Assembly (NCBI GenBank): GCA_963665085.2
Contig: CAXXXS010000001.1
Location: forward strand, 2,604,001 to 2,668,000
Source of the DNA: G963665085 sp963665085
Lineage (GTDB): Bacteria; Bacteroidota; Bacteroidia; Bacteroidales; JAAAOM01
Reading direction: 5' to 3'
DNA: 64,000 bases
In this document: positions 59,397-64,000 of the stretch, piece after piece
How positions within the stretch are numbered: the first letter of the stretch is position 1
How the letters are laid out: each line of letters opens with the position of its first letter
Program-made: the position numbers and the translations under genes
The notes under the pieces: generated by a model
Told to the model about the DNA's origin: nothing
Seen by the model: only the letters and a program-made list of their open reading frames with translations
Databases searched by the model: none

Positions 59397-59432
59397 AAAG
59401 GTCTGACTGATATTAGTCAGACCTTTTTTTTA
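59397..59432 (+). terminator. Terminator after the GH3 gene
   Basis: AAAGGTCTGACT (59397-59408), loop GATATT, and AGTCAGACCTTT (59415-59426) followed by more T form a perfect 12-bp stem with T tail, 42 bp after the GH3 stop. It separates GH3 from the SusC gene. Confidence 0.85.
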
Positions 59433-59954
59433 TTACTATTTCTGCAAGATATTATATAGCTTTTTTTGTGTTAAGAAATAACCTTCTGTAAATTTTTCTG
59501 AGATTATAACTTGTTTGACCTATAAGCAACTAAGCCAAACTTTCTACTCGAAACAATTTTTCCCTTCATCATGCCTTTAAGCTCCATTCAAGAAGATAAT
59601 AGGTAGTTCTTTCCAAAGGTTATTCTTAATGTCTCAATTGGTTTAATTCCTCGCTTCGAGGAGTGATATAACAAAATATTTTTAATCTGTCGTTGAAAAT
59701 TTTGCTAATAATGATTAATCGTCAGGATAGTTGCTAATGTTGAATTTTCAGGATTCTGACAAAAAAAGAAAACAAAATGAACAAATAAGAAAACTGGATT
59801 TACAATAAAGAAACAACTTCAATCATTCAGAAAAGACCTTTTTGCCGTTGAAATATATTTTAGCGGCACAAATTAACTAGGCTATTATGCAATGTTAATA
59901 TATAACATTAACACCTAAATAAATTAATTAATCTAAACTTTAATTCTAAAATTT
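59433..59954. other. 520 bp leader upstream of the SusC-like gene
   Basis: The spacer holds a copy of the GGTTTAATTCCTCG repeat end with its own hairpin TCCTCG CTT CGAGGA (59640-59662; compare 2637-2650). Close to the gene it has an inverted repeat AATGTTA/TAACATT (59891-59909), a possible operator. No gene is seen. Confidence 0.5.
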
Positions 59955-62900
59955 ATGAAAAGAAAATTTCAGAAAGGTTTTTTTATCTTTATTCTTAGCC
60001 TATTAGGCAGTGTTTTGCCAGGAATAGGTTTAGTCAATTCCTTTGCTCAGGAAGTAACAGTAACTGGTAAGGTGATCGATGTAAATGATTTACCTATACC
60101 CGGAGTAAATGTTGTTATTAAAGGAACATCATTGGGAACTATTACAAATTTAGACGGTGAATATTCGCTAACAGTAGATTCTCCCGATGCAACATTAAGT
60201 TTTTCTTTTGTTGGTTACCTGACAGAAGATGCACCAATTGAAAATCGTTCAACTATAAATGTTACATTAGTTGAAGATATCCAGGCTTTGGAGGAAGTTG
60301 TTGTAATCGGTTATGGTGTTCAGAAAAAGAGTAATGTAACAGGTTCAATTTCTCAGGTTAAGTCAGAAGATCTTGAAAACCGTACGGCATCAAATGTTAC
60401 TCAGTCATTACAGGGTAAAACTTCCGGTGTCCATGTTATTCAAACTTCAGGTATGCCTGGTGCAACAGGAAGTGTACGTATTAGAGGTTTTAGTTCAAAT
60501 GCTGCTTCCGATCCGCTTTTTATTGTTGATGGTTTAAAGGTTGAAGATATAAGTTATCTTGATCCGAATAGCATCGAAAAAATGGAAGTTTTAAAAGATG
60601 CTGCTTCTGCTGCTATTTACGGGGCACAGGCTGGTAATGGAGTAATCCTAATAACCACTAAGGCTGGTAATAAATCTAAAGGAAAAATATTTTATGATTA
60701 CCAGAGAAGCATTCAAACTCTTGCTAGAATTCCTGAAATGATGAATTCTAACGAGTACATCGAATATATGCTTGAGTCTGAATATATCACACAGTCAGAA
60801 GTTGATGAATTTTGGGATGGTGAAACCAGTACAAAATGGACTGATGTAGCTTTTGATAAAGGAATAATTGATCGACATACAGTAGGTTTTCAAGGTGGAA
60901 ATGAAAATGGAAACTTTTTTCTTTCTTTAAGTAGTTTTAATAATGATGGCATTGTTACTGGAAATAAAGATGTTTATAAACGTCTTAATGCTCAGATAAA
61001 TGCAGATTATAAAATTAAAGATTGGTTAAAAGTAGGTCTTACAAGTACGCTTGGACAATATGAAATAAAATCAGTAGATGAAGGTTCAGAGTATGGCTCA
61101 CTGATATTATCAGCATTGGTAATTGACCCACTTACACATGCACTTTACGAAGAGGATGAATTGCCTGATTTTATGGCTGCTAATGTTGCATTAGGTAAAT
61201 TATACCTTCAGGACGACGAAGGCAGATATTATGGTGTATCTCCATTTCTTTCACGCGATGTCAATCCTTTAATTTACCGGGATCGTACAGATAAAGGAAC
61301 CGATGGCATGAGAGCCTTAGGTACATTTTATGCAGATTTTACACCTATTAAAGGTTTGGTTGTAACATCAAAACTGGGTTATCGTATTTCTAGTTCTACG
61401 TACACCAGTTTTACCGCGCCTTATTATGCCTCTGCAGATATTTTGAGTGAAACTTATTCATTAAGAGAAATATCAACAAATGGCCTATACTATCAATGGG
61501 AAAATTTTGCCAATTATAATAAGTCAATACAAAAACATGATTTTGGAGTTATGGCAGGTATGTCATATTCACATAGTGATTCAAGATATGTTAATGGTTA
61601 TGGTAATGCGTTAATATCAGGTGAAGAAAATTTCAGGTATTTATCGTATCTCGACGCATCAGCGACTTTAACCCTTGAAGGTGAGCCAACGGAATCTTCT
61701 CAAATTTCATATTTTGGCCGATTTTCATGGGGGTATGATGGCAAATATATGGCTCAGGTTAATTTTCGTGCCGATGCTTTTGACTCATCAAAATTAGCAG
61801 AAGAAAGTCGCTGGGGATATTTCCCATCTATATCAACAGGGTGGGTTATCTCGAAAGAAAATTTCATGCAAGACGGTAGTATAAGTAATTATATGACTTA
61901 TCTAAAATTAAGGGCTTCCTGGGGAAAGAATGGTAACATTTCTGTTCTCTCAGATTATCCATATGCAACATCAATTGATGTGGGAGACTGGCAATACCAG
62001 TTTGATGTATCTGATGAAACCTGGACTTATGGTTCTGCAACTTCTGGTCTATCGAATAATGCACTGGTATGGGAAAACTCAGAGCAGATAGATATGGGTA
62101 TTGACGCCCGCTTCCTGAATGATCGCTTAACTTTTACATTTGATTACTTTAATAAAAAAACAAATGGTTTCTTAACATCTATAACTCCTCCATTAGAAAC
62201 AGGAGCTACCTCTGTTTATGTAAATGCAGGTGATGTAACGAACTACGGATATGAATTTGAGTTGGGATGGAGAAGTAAAATAGGTGATTTAAGTTATGGT
62301 ATTAATTCAAATATTGCTACTTTAAAAAACGAAGTAACCTATATGGATCCTTCATTGCCACAAGCTGATGGGGCATCTCAGGCAGGTACAACTATAACAA
62401 TGTGTGAAAAAGGACAACCGATTTATTACATGTATGGTTATAAATTTGACAAAGTAGACCCATTAACTGGCGATCCTACCTTTATTGATGTAAATGGGGA
62501 CGGCGAAATTACAGCAGACGATAAAACCAATATCGGTAGTGGTATCCCAGATTTTACCTACGGTATTACTATTAACCTTGAATATAAAGGGTTTGATTTT
62601 ATTGCCTTTGGTTCAGGAGCTTATGGTAACGATATCTGGATGCTTCTTACCCGTAATGATTATAAGAAAAGAAACCGTTTGAAATTGTACTATGACGAAC
62701 GCTGGACAGCAAATAATACAACAGCAGAAAGACCTCGTGCAGGCGCTAACGATGAAGATAAATACTGGTTGTCTGATGCAAATGTGTTTTCTGGGGCGTA
62801 TTTTAAAATTAAACAAATACAGTTTGGTTATACATTGCCTAAAGAGTTAACAAGTAAAATTTCAGTTGATAGACTTAGGGTTTATACTTCCCTTGATGAC

Positions 62901-63032
62901 TACTTTACTTTTACAAAATATAAAGGTTTTGATCCGGAAGCATCTTCAGAGTCTATAAATGGTGTCGGTCTTGATAAAGGATCTTATCCAACATCGAAAA
63001 AAGTTTCTGTTGGTCTTAACCTAACATTTTAA
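59955..63032 (+). CDS. SusC/RagA-type TonB-linked outer membrane receptor
   Basis: This 1025-residue glycan importer has a signal peptide (about 1-31). The CarboxypepD_reg-like domain follows (about 34-110, VTVTGKVIDVNDLPIPGVNV), then the TonB-interaction/plug region EEVVVIGYGVQKKSNVTGSIS (about 112-132) and RIRGFSSNAASDPLFIVDG. The long barrel ends KVSVGLNLTF with a terminal phenylalanine. It forms a complex with the SusD-like lipoprotein encoded 36 bp downstream and draws oligosaccharides through the outer membrane using TonB energy. The GH3 gene upstream suggests a beta-glucan or xylan-type substrate, which is inference. Confidence 0.95.
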   Translation: MKRKFQKGFFIFILSLLGSVLPGIGLVNSFAQEVTVTGKVIDVNDLPIPGVNVVIKGTSLGTITNLDGEYSLTVDSPDATLSFSFVGYLTEDAPIENRSTINVTLVEDIQALEEVVVIGYGVQKKSNVTGSISQVKSEDLENRTASNVTQSLQGKTSGVHVIQTSGMPGATGSVRIRGFSSNAASDPLFIVDGLKVEDISYLDPNSIEKMEVLKDAASAAIYGAQAGNGVILITTKAGNKSKGKIFYDYQRSIQTLARIPEMMNSNEYIEYMLESEYITQSEVDEFWDGETSTKWTDVAFDKGIIDRHTVGFQGGNENGNFFLSLSSFNNDGIVTGNKDVYKRLNAQINADYKIKDWLKVGLTSTLGQYEIKSVDEGSEYGSLILSALVIDPLTHALYEEDELPDFMAANVALGKLYLQDDEGRYYGVSPFLSRDVNPLIYRDRTDKGTDGMRALGTFYADFTPIKGLVVTSKLGYRISSSTYTSFTAPYYASADILSETYSLREISTNGLYYQWENFANYNKSIQKHDFGVMAGMSYSHSDSRYVNGYGNALISGEENFRYLSYLDASATLTLEGEPTESSQISYFGRFSWGYDGKYMAQVNFRADAFDSSKLAEESRWGYFPSISTGWVISKENFMQDGSISNYMTYLKLRASWGKNGNISVLSDYPYATSIDVGDWQYQFDVSDETWTYGSATSGLSNNALVWENSEQIDMGIDARFLNDRLTFTFDYFNKKTNGFLTSITPPLETGATSVYVNAGDVTNYGYEFELGWRSKIGDLSYGINSNIATLKNEVTYMDPSLPQADGASQAGTTITMCEKGQPIYYMYGYKFDKVDPLTGDPTFIDVNGDGEITADDKTNIGSGIPDFTYGITINLEYKGFDFIAFGSGAYGNDIWMLLTRNDYKKRNRLKLYYDERWTANNTTAERPRAGANDEDKYWLSDANVFSGAYFKIKQIQFGYTLPKELTSKISVDRLRVYTSLDDYFTFTKYKGFDPEASSESINGVGLDKGSYPTSKKVSVGLNLTF

Positions 63033-63068
63033 AAACGTTTAAACTATTAAGACAAAAAATTTAAGCAA

Positions 63069-64000
63069 ATGAAAAAAAATATTATAATATTATTTAGTTT
63101 GATATTAATGTTTTCATCTTGTGATCAAGACCTGTTAGACATTCAAGAGTTGGGTGTTGTGTCAGAGTCTTCGTATTACAAAACCGATGACGATGCTCTA
63201 TCAGCCATTACAGTTGTATATCAGGAAATGCTGGATGCATTTATGGCTGACTTCTTTTTAAAAAACTTATTGGCTGATGATGTATACTGTGGTGGTGGAA
63301 GTAGGGGAGACCGCACATACTATGAGGCACTTAATGCATATAATTTTTCAGCAGACAATCAAACTGTTGAGGATGCTTTTTCTGCTTATTACCAGGTTAT
63401 TAAATATGCAAATGTGGTTATTGAGAATTTTCCTGAAGATTCTGAGACAAATACAGATGCAAAAGACATATGCCGTGCCGAGGCAAAACTTGCTCGGGCA
63501 TGGGCACATATGCAGCTTACAGCATTATGGGGCACACCTCCGTTAATTGACCATGTGTTGTCTAATTCAGATGAATATAAACAACCAAATAGTACACAGG
63601 AAGAGTTGTGGGGTTTCATTATTACGGATTTAACAGAAGCAGCAACAGTTCTTCCATCTAAGACTGATGTTTCTGAACAGGTTGTACGTTTTACAAAAGG
63701 GGCTGCCTTATCACTAAAAGGCAAAGCAGAAGTGCTTAGTGGTGATTATTCTGCTGCCAAATCAACCTTAAAAGAGGTTATTAACTCTGGTTTGTACGGA
63801 TTGGTGTCTGATATGTCCACGCTGTTTAATGGTCAGGGGGATTTTTGTGCAGAAAGCATTTTAGAGATGAATAAAGTTTGGAATGCTACATCCTGGAGTT
63901 TTAATTCATTACATCTTTACACCAATCCCAGGGCTGATAATATATACCTTCCTACAATTTTATATGGCCGTGGATACGGGTTTATGAATCCAACAGCTGA
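63069..64000 (+). CDS. SusD/RagB-family lipoprotein (cut by window end)
   Basis: The frame starts at the ATG at 63069 and is still open at the window end, giving about 310 residues. The lipoprotein signal ends MFSSC (C18). The mature start DQDLLDIQELGVVSESSYYKTDDDA and the TPR-like segments (AKLARAWAHMQLTALWGTPPL, GKAEVLSGDYSAAKSTLKEV) are typical of SusD-like glycan-binding proteins. It is the lid partner of the SusC-like receptor 36 bp upstream. The C-terminal half lies outside the window. Confidence 0.93.
   Translation, partial: MKKNIIILFSLILMFSSCDQDLLDIQELGVVSESSYYKTDDDALSAITVVYQEMLDAFMADFFLKNLLADDVYCGGGSRGDRTYYEALNAYNFSADNQTVEDAFSAYYQVIKYANVVIENFPEDSETNTDAKDICRAEAKLARAWAHMQLTALWGTPPLIDHVLSNSDEYKQPNSTQEELWGFIITDLTEAATVLPSKTDVSEQVVRFTKGAALSLKGKAEVLSGDYSAAKSTLKEVINSGLYGLVSDMSTLFNGQGDFCAESILEMNKVWNATSWSFNSLHLYTNPRADNIYLPTILYGRGYGFMNPTA

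Noticed and set aside
63389..63724. 111-codon minus-strand frame inside the SusD-like gene
   Set aside because: It is opposite a well-supported SusD frame and has no signal or motif.

Overview
The window is AT-rich DNA from a member of the Bacteroidota. The signs are SusC/SusD-type genes, a type IX secretion (T9SS) tail domain, many small Bacteroidota-style lipoproteins, promoters of the TTTG-N18/19-TAnnTTTG form, and a menaquinone operon suggesting anaerobic or microaerobic respiration. A marine or sedimentary Bacteroidales/Marinilabiliales-like organism is plausible, but that is inference.

Layout. (1) 0-3.3 kb: the end of a TrmH/SpoU-type methyltransferase gene, a CDF metal exporter, an IS200/IS605-like element, a MarR regulator flanked by two matching palindromic operators, and a DUF1080-like secreted protein. 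(2) 3.6-13.5 kb: an acyl-AMP ligase/ACP/acyltransferase fusion, then a tight menaquinone operon (thioesterase, menD, menB, menA, menC, menE, menF). (3) 13.6-19.6 kb: two paralogous lipoproteins, a 1 kb repeat-rich spacer with an array of 21-bp period and a 112-bp inverted-repeat element, a TonB-type outer membrane receptor and a carboxypeptidase-regulatory-domain protein. (4) 19.6-25.5 kb, minus strand: seven tightly packed genes encoding a YraQ/ArsP-like permease, two paralogous small exported proteins, a Tat-type exported polyferredoxin with twelve CxxC-type [4Fe-4S] motifs, a small two-cluster ferredoxin lipoprotein, a predicted outer membrane beta-barrel and a NapH/NosR-like membrane ferredoxin. 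This is the strongest candidate for an undescribed system: an iron-sulfur electron conduit across the envelope. (5) 25.7-34.1 kb: a DMT exporter, then an alpha-galactoside locus (LacI regulator with a visible promoter-operator, DUF4185-like lipoprotein, GH27, secreted mutarotase, unknown 311-aa protein, sugar porter). (6) 34.2-36.1 kb, minus strand: GalU and a glucuronokinase-like GHMP kinase. (7) 36.2-40 kb: small uncharacterised genes, including a FIST-like protein with a 75-aa partner. (8) 40.2-45.4 kb: a large Rhs/YD-repeat protein with N-terminal Asp-box repeats, followed by a short YD/T9SS-tail protein. (9) 45.6-51.2 kb: a TetR-controlled efflux operon (TolC, HlyD, two ABC-2 permeases, no ATPase). 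(10) 51.4-55.9 kb: a tandem duplication of C10 peptidase plus lipoprotein, one peptidase copy carrying a 75-bp deletion in its active-site region. (11) 57-64 kb: a polysaccharide-utilisation segment with a GH3 enzyme, a SusC-like receptor and the start of a SusD-like lipoprotein.

Many intergenic spacers carry short hairpin-rich repeats that recur across the window in both orientations. No tRNA, rRNA or CRISPR array was recognised.
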